Source of the DNA: Pseudomonadota bacterium
GTDB lineage: Bacteria; Bdellovibrionota; Bdellovibrionia; Bdellovibrionales; Bdellovibrionaceae
Length of the DNA: 64,000 bases
Reading direction: 5' to 3'
Assembly: GCA_021300175.1 (NCBI GenBank)
Contig: JAJTIC010000052.1
Coordinates: 1 to 64,000, forward strand
Both the position numbers and the translations under genes were made by a program. Positions 8,839 to 18,143 of this stretch are shown in pieces. The notes beneath the pieces are model-generated. The model worked only from the letters and a program-made list of their open reading frames with translations, was not told the origin of the DNA and made no database searches. The stretch's first letter is position 1. Every line of letters begins with the position of its first letter.

Positions 8839-11592
8839 ATGAACACACAAAGGCTGACATCGAGATTGTGGTTGATTGGTCTAGGAGTGTTAACAGTAGC
8901 CGCTTGTTCTCCTGCTGGGGTGACTGAATCAGCTTCCTCAGTTTCAGGGCTTTCTGCGTCCCTCGATTGTCAGGGGGGAACAGTGAGCGTCTCAGAAAGA
9001 GACTTGGCTGTGATAGGAAAATTAGGTGTTCAAGTGGGTGATTCTGTCACTTACTCTTTGCCCGAATCAGCAGGCTGTGTGGCAAGTAAAGTGGAGTGGG
9101 TGACCTCCCAGTCCAAAGCCTTATTAGAAGATTCTTCACTGGTGACTGAATTTGAAAAGCCAGGTCAGTACGTTGTGGGAGCACAGCTCACAACAAAATC
9201 TGGTCAAGTTCAGTGGTTGGGTGCGGCGACGACAGTGGTGGTTGCTGATGAAATGAAAATCAGTGCTCCTCAAATTGGTTTCGAAATGGTGGAAACAAAT
9301 TTCCAAGTGGTGATCCCGCAAGGAATGAATATCCAAAATGTGGCTTGGAATTTTGGCGATGGCTCGAACGGCAGTGGCACGGCTACGATGAAAGTCTATA
9401 GTTCTCAAGGCTCTTTTCTGGTGACAGCTGTGGTGACAGATGTTGGTGGACGAACTGTGACTTTGCAGCAGCCAATTCAAATCCTTCCTTTGGCGGATGA
9501 GCTCTTTTGCGCTGGGGATCTTGCCATCTCGGCACCTTCTGAGGTTTCGGCTGGAGATCCAGGAACTTATACGGTCGTGATCCCAAGTTGTTTGAACAAT
9601 TACAGCCCTCAAGTCAGTTGGAGAATGGGCGATGGCACACGGCTTTCCGGAAACTCCGTCGATCATACCTATGCGGCCAGCGGTGAACGTGTGATCCAAG
9701 TCAGCATTCGATTGTCCCATCCTTTAGTCACTACCTTGAATCTCACTCACGCAGTCACTGTGATTTCTTCAGATGTTGATCTTAATAAATGTTTGCAACT
9801 CGGTGAGCAGAGAGAACGTTTTTCTGAAAATACAGAGGAAATGGTCGCTTGCGGGCAGAACGGTCAAAGAAAGGACACATACCGAAACCGAATCGTCGAA
9901 AAGTGTGACTTGGTGGGTGAGTATTTAGATTGGACTTTGGTGAGCTCAGCTCGAGAGCTGGTGTCTCAAGGAACATGTGAAAATCAGTCTTGCCAGTTGA
10001 CGCTTTCTTCTGGCGAAGTGCGTACTCTTCAAAACGGAGAGTCCCTCACTCTGTATTCCGAGAAAACGCCCGTAGGAAGCTGTTCTGAAAATTCACAAGT
10101 GCGAACTTGCAATAACGGAGTTGTTTCAGGAACAGATTTCTTTAAAGAGCTCAATTGCAACTCAGGTTGCGGTGACTTTGGTCGCCATGGAACACAGGTG
10201 ATTGGGATCGTGATCGGTCAAACTCAAGTCCAGAAGCAATGTCAGTTTGGTGAACAAGGGATCTTTGACACATTTACACAGATTGCAGACCGAGTCTGTG
10301 ATAATGGAAGTGTGACTGAAAGCAATGCACGTCAAGGAACTCTGACTTTGAGTGGTTCATGCCCCGTTTACAACTGGGTAGGGACGGACAACTACACGGC
10401 TTGTACAGCGGATTGTGGTGGCGAACAAGCAAGACTCTTTGAATGCCGAAATGACAAAAATGAATTGGTGGATGAAGTTCGTTGTGCATCGCAAAAGCCT
10501 GTAGAGACAAGAATTTGCGATGGGAACCCTCAAGCTGTCCGAAAAACAGAAGTGAAAGTGACAGAAGAGGACGGAGGACAAAGTGCCACTTGTCCGTCAA
10601 ACCAAATCGGTGTGATCATGAAGTACCGAGAAGTGACCACGACAGTTCAGTACGCTTGTCTGAATCATCAAGTCGGCGTTGAAAGTGAAGATGTTTCTTA
10701 TGGTCCTTGGATTGAAGAAAAATACTGTCGAGATTTTGTTGCCCGACGATGTTCCCATGACTCACTGTCGATCCAGCAAGCACAAGGTCGCTATGAATGG
10801 ATGGTGAAGTGTCAGGATCAAGTCCCTATGATCAAAGAATTCTTGACTGAATTCGAAGATGTGAAAGTGGCGAACAAAGACAGAAATGGAAATACAAGCA
10901 CTTGGACTCTGAATGGAAAAGGTAGAAAACTGTACCCCACTTTCATGAACAGAGCCACAACGCCTGAGAAAGTTTGGAAAGCGCCTGTTTCAAAAACAGC
11001 TTCATGTGAAGTCCCAAATACGGTCTATGTCGCAGCCGTGTGCGTGGCCTCTTGTGCAACGCCCGAACAAGAAATCATCGCTCAAGCCAAAGCAAACCAG
11101 AAGCTTGGAAAAGTTTCTTTCATCGAAGCTTTGACCCAGAATTACGGCTTCGTAGGAACTTTAGCTTCCAATCGCAGTATGGCCGAGAAACAGATCAAGA
11201 AAACTAAAGTGGACCAGTGGGTTACAGAGCTTGTGGATTCAGAGCACCAGATCCTGAACTTCAAGATGAAATCAGGCGGAACCCTCAGAATCACTCCCAA
11301 CCATCCACTCGTTAGCGCTGAAGGCTTTATGAAAATGGCTGAAGAATTCAGAGTCGGTGATTCTTTAGTGAAATTAGGCGGTCAATTGGATGAGATCACA
11401 CAGATTGTTCCAGAAATCTATTTCGGGAAAGTCTACAACGTCTTCGTGAAGTCCAATGCTCTTCACCACAATATTGTGGTGACCAATGGATACTTGAACG
11501 GAACCGCGTTCTATCAAAATGAAGGGGCCAAGAACTTGAATAAAGCCCTGTTTAGAAAGAAAATCATCAAGGGCGCATTTCCCCAAAGATAA
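8839..11592 (+). CDS. Large surface lipoprotein with PKD, TSP1-like and C-terminal Hint modules
   Basis: The 917-residue protein begins with a lipoprotein signal (TVAACSPAG, Cys near residue 23). Two PKD-type Ig-like domains follow (WNFGDG near 170; WRMGDG near 260), then a cysteine-rich stretch. Around 512-560 is a thrombospondin type 1-like module: W, then CTADCGGEQARLFEC, RC, and ETRIC. From about 735 to 895 is a Hint (hedgehog/intein) fold: candidate Cys735/Cys739, block B TPNHPLVSAEGF (His822), FRVGDSLVKL, and a final HHNIVVTNGYLNGT. Hint domains can self-cleave the polypeptide at a cysteine. An adhesive, self-processing surface protein is a reasonable inference. The next gene starts 13 bp downstream. 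Confidence 0.78.
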   Translation: MNTQRLTSRLWLIGLGVLTVAACSPAGVTESASSVSGLSASLDCQGGTVSVSERDLAVIGKLGVQVGDSVTYSLPESAGCVASKVEWVTSQSKALLEDSSLVTEFEKPGQYVVGAQLTTKSGQVQWLGAATTVVVADEMKISAPQIGFEMVETNFQVVIPQGMNIQNVAWNFGDGSNGSGTATMKVYSSQGSFLVTAVVTDVGGRTVTLQQPIQILPLADELFCAGDLAISAPSEVSAGDPGTYTVVIPSCLNNYSPQVSWRMGDGTRLSGNSVDHTYAASGERVIQVSIRLSHPLVTTLNLTHAVTVISSDVDLNKCLQLGEQRERFSENTEEMVACGQNGQRKDTYRNRIVEKCDLVGEYLDWTLVSSARELVSQGTCENQSCQLTLSSGEVRTLQNGESLTLYSEKTPVGSCSENSQVRTCNNGVVSGTDFFKELNCNSGCGDFGRHGTQVIGIVIGQTQVQKQCQFGEQGIFDTFTQIADRVCDNGSVTESNARQGTLTLSGSCPVYNWVGTDNYTACTADCGGEQARLFECRNDKNELVDEVRCASQKPVETRICDGNPQAVRKTEVKVTEEDGGQSATCPSNQIGVIMKYREVTTTVQYACLNHQVGVESEDVSYGPWIEEKYCRDFVARRCSHDSLSIQQAQGRYEWMVKCQDQVPMIKEFLTEFEDVKVANKDRNGNTSTWTLNGKGRKLYPTFMNRATTPEKVWKAPVSKTASCEVPNTVYVAAVCVASCATPEQEIIAQAKANQKLGKVSFIEALTQNYGFVGTLASNRSMAEKQIKKTKVDQWVTELVDSEHQILNFKMKSGGTLRITPNHPLVSAEGFMKMAEEFRVGDSLVKLGGQLDEITQIVPEIYFGKVYNVFVKSNALHHNIVVTNGYLNGTAFYQNEGAKNLNKALFRKKIIKGAFPQR

Positions 11593-11605
11593 CTGGGAGT
11601 GAGAC

Positions 11606-12331
11606 ATGAATCGCGGTCAAACCCAAAAAATAACTCTGAGCCTAGCAATCCTGATCGGATTGTTAGGCCTTTTTTCACTCTTTCGTTTTTTTGAGACCCA
11701 ATCAGAAAATCCTATTTCCGAAGAAGTGTTGCGAGAGTCTTTGGCCCAGGTGCCAGGAGTGAAAGTCTCTACAGGCTCCCAGGCAGGGGTGGCTGCAGTT
11801 TCAACAACCACACAAAAGTCCCAGCAATTTCTGCCAGAAAAAAATTTTCAAGATCCCGCAAGAGATCAGTTCCTAGTGAGCTATATCCAGAGCAAAAGCC
11901 AAGTTTTTTTGAGCGAAGAGAATAAGAATCGGCGTGAACAAGCCTATCGGGATTCTGCCCTCTTTGACTCTCTCACTCGTCTTCTTCGAGCAGCCGAGAG
12001 CTCAGAAAATGTCCTCGCCCAGCAGAATTCAGCCAGCGAGTTTCTACAAGACGCTATGGAGCAAGGTTCAGAACTTGCTTTCGCGACAGTGCTGGATGTG
12101 GTGCAGTCGGGAGTGATCGAAAACACAGAGGTATCGATGGCCACCCGAGAGCATTTGGGTGGAATTGCTGGTGAGTTGATGTTTCACTATGTCGCTCATG
12201 AGCCCGAAGCTATCGGAAAGTTGGAGCAAAGTCTTCCGGGCCCTGTGAGTCGAGCCATTTTCAAAAATGTCATGAGTGTTCGCGAAGCCAATCTCTCAGA
12301 GTCCCTCCAAGAACTTTCAAAAGGACGATAA
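11606..12331 (+). CDS. Hypothetical protein with N-terminal membrane anchor
   Basis: The 241-residue protein has one hydrophobic segment at about residues 9-27 (TLSLAILIGLLGLFSLF) with basic residues before it, so it is probably an inner-membrane protein with a periplasmic body or a protein with an uncleaved signal. The rest is largely helical and acidic, with no cysteines and no motif I recognise. It begins 13 bp after the Hint-domain lipoprotein and is preceded by GGGAGTGAGAC, so the two are almost surely one transcript and may be functional partners. Its stop lies one base from the convergent trhO stop. Confidence 0.7.
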   Translation: MNRGQTQKITLSLAILIGLLGLFSLFRFFETQSENPISEEVLRESLAQVPGVKVSTGSQAGVAAVSTTTQKSQQFLPEKNFQDPARDQFLVSYIQSKSQVFLSEENKNRREQAYRDSALFDSLTRLLRAAESSENVLAQQNSASEFLQDAMEQGSELAFATVLDVVQSGVIENTEVSMATREHLGGIAGELMFHYVAHEPEAIGKLEQSLPGPVSRAIFKNVMSVREANLSESLQELSKGR

Positions 12332-12332
12332 T

Positions 12333-13289
12333 TTACTTACGCAGGTTCTCTATGACTCGAACTTGGTGTTTTCCCTTACGACCCGGATGGAGTTCTAACT
12401 GGTAAGCGCAGTTCTTTGAACAAGTGTCTTTTTTCCAATCGATCTTTAAACACTGTTCACACACGCAGGCTTCGGTGTCACAGCGCTGGCATTGAATTTT
12501 GGTTTTGGCCGGTTGGCCGCAATGAGGGCAAAGTTTGTAGGTCTGTGAAGGTTGCAGGTTCTGGTCCACGGCCACTCGGTTGTCGAAGACAAAGCATTCG
12601 CCCTGCCACTGGTCATTGGGGTGTTTTTGAATGTAGTTGAGGATTCCTCCTTCAAGCTGCCAAACATTGTCATAACCACGGCGTTGTAATTCATAGATCC
12701 CTTTTTCGCAGCGAATACCGCCCGTACAAAAGATCAGCATTTTTTTATCTTTCGGAATTTGTTGTTGGTCGACCCACTCAGGAAACTCAGTGAATTGCTC
12801 AATTTTGGGAGCGAGCGCTCCTTTGAAAGTTCCAATCTCTGATTCGTACCAGTTTCTAGTATCAATCACGACAAAATCCTTCTCCTCTTTCAAGACTTTG
12901 TTCCACTCTTCGGGGCTTAAATGATGATTTTCTTCTAAGTTCGGAACCAAGTCGGGAGCGCCAATTGTCACAATTTCATTTCTGATTTTAACTTTGAAGC
13001 GATGAAAAGGCCTGACAGAACTGACCGAGTCCTTAAAAAAAATTCCAGAACTTTGAAAGTAATCTTGCATCCACTCTTTCCAAACTTTGAGAGCGGATTC
13101 GGAAGTCGATGTGCAAGTGGTGTTAAATCCATCCGGACCTAAAATCAAAAGTCCCTCAATATTTAGATCTTGAGCTTTGGATTCGAGACTCGATTTCACA
13201 CCTTCCAAGTCCGCTTTGTTTTGATTTTTAAGGACAGTAAACTTGTAGAAAGTGGTCACAAACCACATCTGAGGGGATTCTTTGCTCAT
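12333..13289 (-). CDS. trhO: tRNA uridine(34) hydroxylase, rhodanese family
   Basis: TrhO (YceA) hydroxylates U34 of tRNAs read with uridine in the wobble position, the first step toward 5-(carboxy)methoxyuridine. The 318-residue protein has the N-terminal acylphosphatase-like half, a central rhodanese domain with the catalytic loop CTGGIRCEK, and the cysteine-rich C-terminus (CPHCGQPAK, CQRCDTEACVCEQC). Length and order fit the family. The ATG is preceded by AAGGAG with 6-nt spacing. It is transcribed away from prfC across a 153-bp divergent region. Confidence 0.93.
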   Translation of the reverse strand: MSKESPQMWFVTTFYKFTVLKNQNKADLEGVKSSLESKAQDLNIEGLLILGPDGFNTTCTSTSESALKVWKEWMQDYFQSSGIFFKDSVSSVRPFHRFKVKIRNEIVTIGAPDLVPNLEENHHLSPEEWNKVLKEEKDFVVIDTRNWYESEIGTFKGALAPKIEQFTEFPEWVDQQQIPKDKKMLIFCTGGIRCEKGIYELQRRGYDNVWQLEGGILNYIQKHPNDQWQGECFVFDNRVAVDQNLQPSQTYKLCPHCGQPAKTKIQCQRCDTEACVCEQCLKIDWKKDTCSKNCAYQLELHPGRKGKHQVRVIENLRK

Positions 13290-13390
13290 TTTTAGCTCCT
13301 TCGGGGTTCAAGCCCGATGCTGTTCCTGTGGGTTTAAAAGGCTTCTGACGGACTTGTCAAGCGGTGCAGATCAGCAAAGCTTTCTTCAAA

Positions 13391-13405
13391 GTGACAAAAA
13401 GTCAC
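13391..13405. promoter_or_regulatory. Palindrome GTGAC-N5-GTCAC before prfC
   Basis: Perfect 5-bp arms around AAAAA lie 37 bp before the prfC start, in the trhO/prfC divergent region. The core matches the palindrome at 6771 in 12 of 13 positions. GTGACA could also serve as a -35 element to the CATATT at 13414 (17-nt spacer), so a bound regulator would block the promoter. It resembles a CRP site but the half-site spacing is one base too long. Confidence 0.35.
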
Positions 13406-13413
13406 ATTTCCTC

Positions 13414-13436
13414 CATATTTAGCCGTTTTAAAGAGG
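13414..13436 (+). promoter_or_regulatory. Putative -10 and ribosome-binding region of prfC
   Basis: CATATT (13414-13419) is followed by TAGCC and, 12 nt after the shared 10-mer ATATTTAGCC, ends in AAGAGG, six bases before the ATG. The same 10-mer and the same distance to AAGAGG occur before guaB, which suggests a common promoter type with a short leader. Confidence 0.4.
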
Positions 13437-13442
13437 AAAAAT

Positions 13443-15053
13443 ATGCTTCTCACAGGACCCGCAGCTCATGAAATTAATCGTCGTCGCACGTTTGCGATCA
13501 TCTCGCACCCCGATGCGGGTAAGACGACACTCACTGAAAAGCTCTTGTATCATGGAGGAGTCATTCATGAGACAGGAGAAGTGAAAGGAAAGTCCGGCAC
13601 CAAAGCGGTGACTTCAGATTGGATGGAGCTGGAACGTCAGAAGGGAATTTCAATCACTTCCTCTGTGATGACTTTTGACTATGACAAACTTCGCATCAAT
13701 CTTTTGGATACTCCAGGCCACAAGGACTTCTCGGAAGATACTTACCGAGTTTTAATGGCCGTCGATTCAGCATGCATGTTGATCGACGTGGCCAAAGGGG
13801 TCGAAGAACGAACAAAAAAGCTTTATGATGTTTGCCGATATCGGAGCATTCCCATTTTTACTTTCGTCAATAAGCTGGATCGTGAAGGGAAAGCCCCGCT
13901 CGAGTTGATTGATGAAGTAGAAACCACTCTCCGCATGCAGTGCTATCCGGTCACTTGGCCCATTGGGATTGGGGATCGTTTTAAAGGAATTTATAACCGT
14001 ATCACCAAAGAAGTGATGCTCTATGATCAGCGGCGCGAAGGCGACGAAGTGGAAACTTTTCCCTTTGAGCCACAGTCGGCTTGGCGAGAGAAGATTCGCC
14101 CCGAAGTCTATGAGCAGCTCATGGAAGAACTAGATCTTATTGAAAATGCGCTTCCGCCCTTTGAGCCTGAAGAGTTCTTGAGTGGAAAAATCAGTCCGGT
14201 GACTTTTGGTTCAGCAAAGCAGAATTTTGGTGTGGACACATTTTTGCACTTTTTCTGCAAGTACGCCCCCGGGGCTCAAGCAAGAACCACCAAAGCCACA
14301 GAAAAAGTACCTGCCAGAACCATGGATCCTTTAGACTCTAATTTTTCAGGGTTCGTTTTTAAAATTCAAGCGAACATGGATAAACGGCACCGCGACCGCG
14401 TCGCTTTTATTCGTATTTGCTCAGGTAAGTTCGAGCGGGGCATGAAAGTGAAGCACTCTCGCCACGATAAAGAAATACGTTTGGCCTACTCGAACCAATT
14501 TGTCGCCAGTGAGCGGGCGACAGTGGATGAAGCTTTTGCTGGTGATATTGTCGGAGTGAATGATACAGGGAATTTTGCCATTGGAGATTCTGTCTGCTCT
14601 GAAGGAAAAGTCCAATTTGAAGATATTCCTAAATTTGCGCCCGAACTTTTTGCCCGTATTACTGTGACAGACGCGATGAAGAGAAAAAAAATGCAAGAAG
14701 CTCTTCAGCATTTATCCGAAGAAGGCGCGATTCAACTTTTTGTTGAGCCTGCGATTGGCATGCAAGATCCTATCATTGGTGTGGTTGGAGAACTTCAGTT
14801 CGAAGTTCTTATTCATCGCATGCAAGATGAGTACAACTTGCCTGTCAGACTGAACCGCTTGCCATACACCGTGGCTCGCTGGCCTCGCACTGCCGATGGA
14901 AAACCCCAAGATTCTCTTAAAGGGGGATTCACCATTTACCGAGATATGATTGATCAGCCAGTGATTTTGATGAATCAAGAGTGGGACCTCAAGTGGGCAG
15001 AGAAAGAAAATCCTGATGTGACCTTTGCAACTTCTATTGCGAGAGCGAGATAA
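13443..15053 (+). CDS. prfC: Peptide chain release factor 3
   Basis: RF3 is a translational GTPase that recycles RF1/RF2 from the ribosome after peptide release. The 536-residue protein shows the P-loop SHPDAGKTTLTEKLL near residue 22, the switch I region TSDWMELERQKGISI, G3 DTPGHKDF, G4 NKLD, and the RF3-specific EINRRRTFAIIS start. The EF-Tu-like domain 2 and the C-terminal domain (VVGELQFEVLIHRM) follow. Length fits the family (about 530). A purine-rich AAGAGG precedes the ATG. An ABC exporter pair begins 3 bp after its stop. Confidence 0.96.
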   Translation: MLLTGPAAHEINRRRTFAIISHPDAGKTTLTEKLLYHGGVIHETGEVKGKSGTKAVTSDWMELERQKGISITSSVMTFDYDKLRINLLDTPGHKDFSEDTYRVLMAVDSACMLIDVAKGVEERTKKLYDVCRYRSIPIFTFVNKLDREGKAPLELIDEVETTLRMQCYPVTWPIGIGDRFKGIYNRITKEVMLYDQRREGDEVETFPFEPQSAWREKIRPEVYEQLMEELDLIENALPPFEPEEFLSGKISPVTFGSAKQNFGVDTFLHFFCKYAPGAQARTTKATEKVPARTMDPLDSNFSGFVFKIQANMDKRHRDRVAFIRICSGKFERGMKVKHSRHDKEIRLAYSNQFVASERATVDEAFAGDIVGVNDTGNFAIGDSVCSEGKVQFEDIPKFAPELFARITVTDAMKRKKMQEALQHLSEEGAIQLFVEPAIGMQDPIIGVVGELQFEVLIHRMQDEYNLPVRLNRLPYTVARWPRTADGKPQDSLKGGFTIYRDMIDQPVILMNQEWDLKWAEKENPDVTFATSIARAR

Positions 15054-15056
15054 AAG

Positions 15057-15959
15057 ATGATCGTTCAGCCTAAGGCTCAGCCGCTCAGTGTGAACGCAGT
15101 GACCAAAGTCTATTCTGGCAAAGATGGAAAAAGCCAAACGGCTGTGAATCAAGTGAGCTTTGAAATTCGCCCCGGGGAGATTTTTGGGCTTTTGGGTCCC
15201 AATGGCGCGGGAAAAACCACCACGATTTCCATGATCACTACTTTAGAAACGCCGACGTCGGGGTCTGTCCAGATCTTTGGGATCGACAATCAGAAGCATC
15301 CGATTGAGGCTAAAAAGCTCTTTGGAGTGGTTCCTCAAGAGATAGTCACTCAAGGATTTTTCAATGTGATGGAGATCTTGAGTTTTCATTCGGGCTATTA
15401 CGGGATTCTCAAAAACCAAGAGCGCATTGAATATCTTTTGCACAAACTCGCTTTGTGGGATCATCGTCATAAACTGGTGAAGCAGCTTTCAGGCGGGATG
15501 AAAAGACGGCTGATGATAGCCAAAGCTCTTGTGCATTCGCCAAAACTTTTGATTTTGGATGAGCCTACAGCTGGCGTTGATATTGAGCTTCGCAATTCGC
15601 TCTGGAAATTCGTTGAAGAGCTCAAAGCCGAAGGAGTGAGTCTCTTGCTCACCACTCACTATCTCGCCGAAGCGGAAGCTCTTTGCGACCGGGTGGGGAT
15701 TATCCACAAAGGTCAGCTGGTGAAAGTTGGGATCACACAGTCTGTGATCCAAGAATTCACACAAAAATCAGTGGAAATTCAAGTGCGCGATTCTGCGAAA
15801 CATAAGATTTCCAATCCTCACTATATTCTCACAGCCCAAGAAAGTGTGGGGGATCTCCTCACGAAACTAAACCTTGAATCAGCAGATATTCTCGATCTTC
15901 GAGTGAAAGAGGGATCTTTGGAAGAAGCTTTTATGAAAGTGATCGGAGGGCAGCCATGA
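15057..15959 (+). CDS. ABC exporter ATP-binding protein
   Basis: The 300-residue protein is a cytoplasmic ABC ATPase: Walker A GPNGAGKTT near residue 47, signature LSGGMKRR, Walker B LLILDEPTAGVD, and switch His in LLTTHYLAEAEALCDR. The GVD after Walker B and the C-terminal ~80-residue extension (SVEIQVRDSA...) are typical of CcmA/DrrA-like ATPases that pair with ABC-2 permeases to export drugs, lipids or polysaccharides. It overlaps the permease gene by 4 bp (ATGA), so the two form a transporter. The substrate cannot be read from sequence. Confidence 0.92.
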   Translation: MIVQPKAQPLSVNAVTKVYSGKDGKSQTAVNQVSFEIRPGEIFGLLGPNGAGKTTTISMITTLETPTSGSVQIFGIDNQKHPIEAKKLFGVVPQEIVTQGFFNVMEILSFHSGYYGILKNQERIEYLLHKLALWDHRHKLVKQLSGGMKRRLMIAKALVHSPKLLILDEPTAGVDIELRNSLWKFVEELKAEGVSLLLTTHYLAEAEALCDRVGIIHKGQLVKVGITQSVIQEFTQKSVEIQVRDSAKHKISNPHYILTAQESVGDLLTKLNLESADILDLRVKEGSLEEAFMKVIGGQP

Positions 15960-16729
15960 TTCCATTTTTCACTCTGCTCCGCCGTGAAGTGGCCAGATTC
16001 TTAAAAGTTGCCGTTCAAACTGTGATCACACCTTTTGTTTCGAGTGGTCTTTATATTTTAGTTTTTGGAGTCTCTCTAGGCGCTAATATCCAACTTGAAA
16101 GTGGCGTGAGCTATTTGGCTTTTTTAATCCCAGGGCTCATGATGCTCGGAATTTTGAACAATGCCTTTCAGAATTCTTCGTCAAGCATTGTGAACGCCAA
16201 ATTCACGGGTGAGCTGGAGGATCTTCGAGTCGTCCCAGTGAGCCGCAGCCAATTGATCTGGGCCTTGAGTTTTGGTTCGGTGGTGCGCGGCTCTGTGGTC
16301 GGGTTGATTACTTATTTTGTTGGTGGTGTTTTTCTGTACCTGCAAGAAGGAGTTTGGCTCAGCATCGCCCATCCTCTGGAGCTGATTTTCTTTGTGGTCG
16401 TTTCAGGACTCATTTTTGGAAAGTTAGGAATCTTTGCCGCTTTTTATGCTAAAACTTTTGATCAATTAAGTGCTGTCAGTGCTTTTGTGATTTTGCCACT
16501 CACTTACTTGGGCGGGGTGTTTATATCTATTCAGCACTTAAGCCCTTTTTGGCAACAAGTGGCGAGTCTCAATCCTTTGTTGTATCTCATCAATGGACTT
16601 CGTCATGCGATTTTAGGTGAAAGTGATGTTCAAGTCTTGCCAGCCATCCTGTTAAGTCTTATTGGATTGGTCCTCTTTCATATTCTTGCCCGGATCAGCT
16701 GTGCCCGGGGAAGTTTTCATAGGTGGTGA
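15956..16729 (+). CDS. ABC-2 type exporter permease
   Basis: The 257-residue protein has about six membrane helices and the ABC-2 permease layout: amphipathic N-terminus RREVARFLKVAVQTVITP, a first helix ending in GVSLG, and the family motif LTYLGGVFISIQHL before the last loop, then NPLLYLINGLRHAILG. It pairs with the upstream ATPase through a 4-bp overlap and would form a homodimeric export channel in the inner membrane. The stop is 3 bp from the ffh start, so the transporter is probably co-transcribed with ffh. Confidence 0.9.
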   Translation: MIPFFTLLRREVARFLKVAVQTVITPFVSSGLYILVFGVSLGANIQLESGVSYLAFLIPGLMMLGILNNAFQNSSSSIVNAKFTGELEDLRVVPVSRSQLIWALSFGSVVRGSVVGLITYFVGGVFLYLQEGVWLSIAHPLELIFFVVVSGLIFGKLGIFAAFYAKTFDQLSAVSAFVILPLTYLGGVFISIQHLSPFWQQVASLNPLLYLINGLRHAILGESDVQVLPAILLSLIGLVLFHILARISCARGSFHRW

Positions 16730-16732
16730 TGT

Positions 16733-18064
16733 ATGTTTGATCAGCTTTCAGAGAAAATTCTAGGCAGCATCAAGAAAATCAAAGGTCAGCACAAAATCAC
16801 TGATAGCAACATTGAAGATGTGCTGAAAGAAATTCGCATGTCGTTGTTGGAAGCCGATGTGAATTTTCGCGTGGTAAAAACTTTCATCGACCGAGTCAAA
16901 ACAAAAGCCGTGGGCGAGAAAGTCATCGAGGGAGTCAATCCTGGCCAGCAGTTTGTTAAAATTGTTCACGACGAATTAGTGCAGGTTCTTGGCGGCGGAG
17001 CTGTGGACATAAACTGCCGCGAAAATCCTTCCGTGATTTTTATGGTGGGCCTGCAAGGGGCTGGAAAAACCACTTCAACGGCTAAACTCGCTCTCTTTGT
17101 TCGACAAAAACTGGGTAAAAAACCAGGCCTTGTTCCTGCTGATGTTTACCGACCCGCAGCGATTGAGCAGCTGCAAACTTTGGGAAAGCAAAATAATTTA
17201 CCTGTATTTCCTTCCGAGCTATCTCAGAAGCCTGAGCAAATTCTTGAAGCTGCAAAAAAATGGGCCAAAGAAAATATGGTGGAAGTGGTCCTGGTGGACA
17301 CGGCTGGCCGACTTCAGATCGATGATTCTTTGATGGGCGAACTCTCCCGCTTGAAGCAAATCTGGCAGCCTCAAGAAATTCTTCTCGTGGCAGATGCGAT
17401 GCTGGGTCAACAGTCGGTGAATGTAGCCGAAGGATTTCATAAACTCTTGGGTTTAACTGGACTCATCCTCACCAAAGTGGACGGGGATGCTCGTGGGGGC
17501 GCCGCTCTTTCAATTCGTGAAGTGACTGGGATTCCCATCAAGTTTTTAGGTGTGGGTGAAAAAGTTGCGAATCTCGAAGTCTTCCACCCCGATCGACTCG
17601 CCTCGCGCATTTTAGATATGGGTGATGTTCTCAGTCTTGTCGAAAAAGCTCAGGACATGATCGATCAAAAATCAGCTCAAGAGTCTGCAAAGAAGCTGAT
17701 GAAAAATCAGTTCACACTGGATGATTTCTTGTCTCAGATTCAAATGATGAAAAAGATGGGCGGAATTGAAGGGATTTTGAAATTTTTACCGGGTGCCGGG
17801 CAGCTGCAAAAGCAGCTCGCAGGGATGACCCCGCCGGATAAAGAAATAAAGAAAATTGAAGCCATTATTTATTCAATGACCCTTCAAGAGCGCCAAAACC
17901 CCAATGTTCTAAACGCATCGCGCCGAGAGCGTATTGCCAAAGGATCTGGAACCCAGGTTTCTGATATTAACCGCTTCATCAATCAGTTTGAGCAGTCTAA
18001 AAAGATGATGAGCTCTATGATGAAAATGGGAATGGGGCGTGGGGGAATGAAGTTTCCGTTTTGA
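16733..18064 (+). CDS. ffh: Signal recognition particle protein Ffh
   Basis: Ffh binds signal sequences and 4.5S RNA and delivers nascent membrane proteins to FtsY. The 443-residue protein has the helical N domain, the G domain with P-loop GLQGAGKTTSTAKLA near residue 105, DTAGRLQIDDSLM, TKVDGDARGGAALS, and the methionine-rich M domain ending in KKMMSSMMKMGMGRGGM. Length fits (about 450). Start ATG is preceded by AGGTGG. It heads the ribosomal/tRNA-modification run that follows (rpsP, khpA, rimM, trmD, rplS), an order common in bacteria. Confidence 0.96.
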   Translation: MFDQLSEKILGSIKKIKGQHKITDSNIEDVLKEIRMSLLEADVNFRVVKTFIDRVKTKAVGEKVIEGVNPGQQFVKIVHDELVQVLGGGAVDINCRENPSVIFMVGLQGAGKTTSTAKLALFVRQKLGKKPGLVPADVYRPAAIEQLQTLGKQNNLPVFPSELSQKPEQILEAAKKWAKENMVEVVLVDTAGRLQIDDSLMGELSRLKQIWQPQEILLVADAMLGQQSVNVAEGFHKLLGLTGLILTKVDGDARGGAALSIREVTGIPIKFLGVGEKVANLEVFHPDRLASRILDMGDVLSLVEKAQDMIDQKSAQESAKKLMKNQFTLDDFLSQIQMMKKMGGIEGILKFLPGAGQLQKQLAGMTPPDKEIKKIEAIIYSMTLQERQNPNVLNASRRERIAKGSGTQVSDINRFINQFEQSKKMMSSMMKMGMGRGGMKFPF

Positions 18065-18077
18065 TGTTGCAACATCA
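18062..18077. repeat. Perfect 16-bp palindrome at the ffh stop
   Basis: TGATGTTGCAACATCA begins with the ffh stop codon and is an exact inverted repeat. No T run follows, so a terminator is unlikely; it may be a regulator site before rpsP or an RNA processing hairpin. Confidence 0.35.
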
Positions 18078-18143
18078 GTGAAAACCAAGTAAATATTTCG
18101 GGTTCATTTGATCAGGCACAAGCCTTTTGAAAGGATTTTTACT

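Noticed and set aside
9136-9720. 194-codon minus-strand frame inside the Hint lipoprotein gene
   Set aside because: It lies entirely within the PKD region and reads as His/Ser-rich sequence with no domain pattern.
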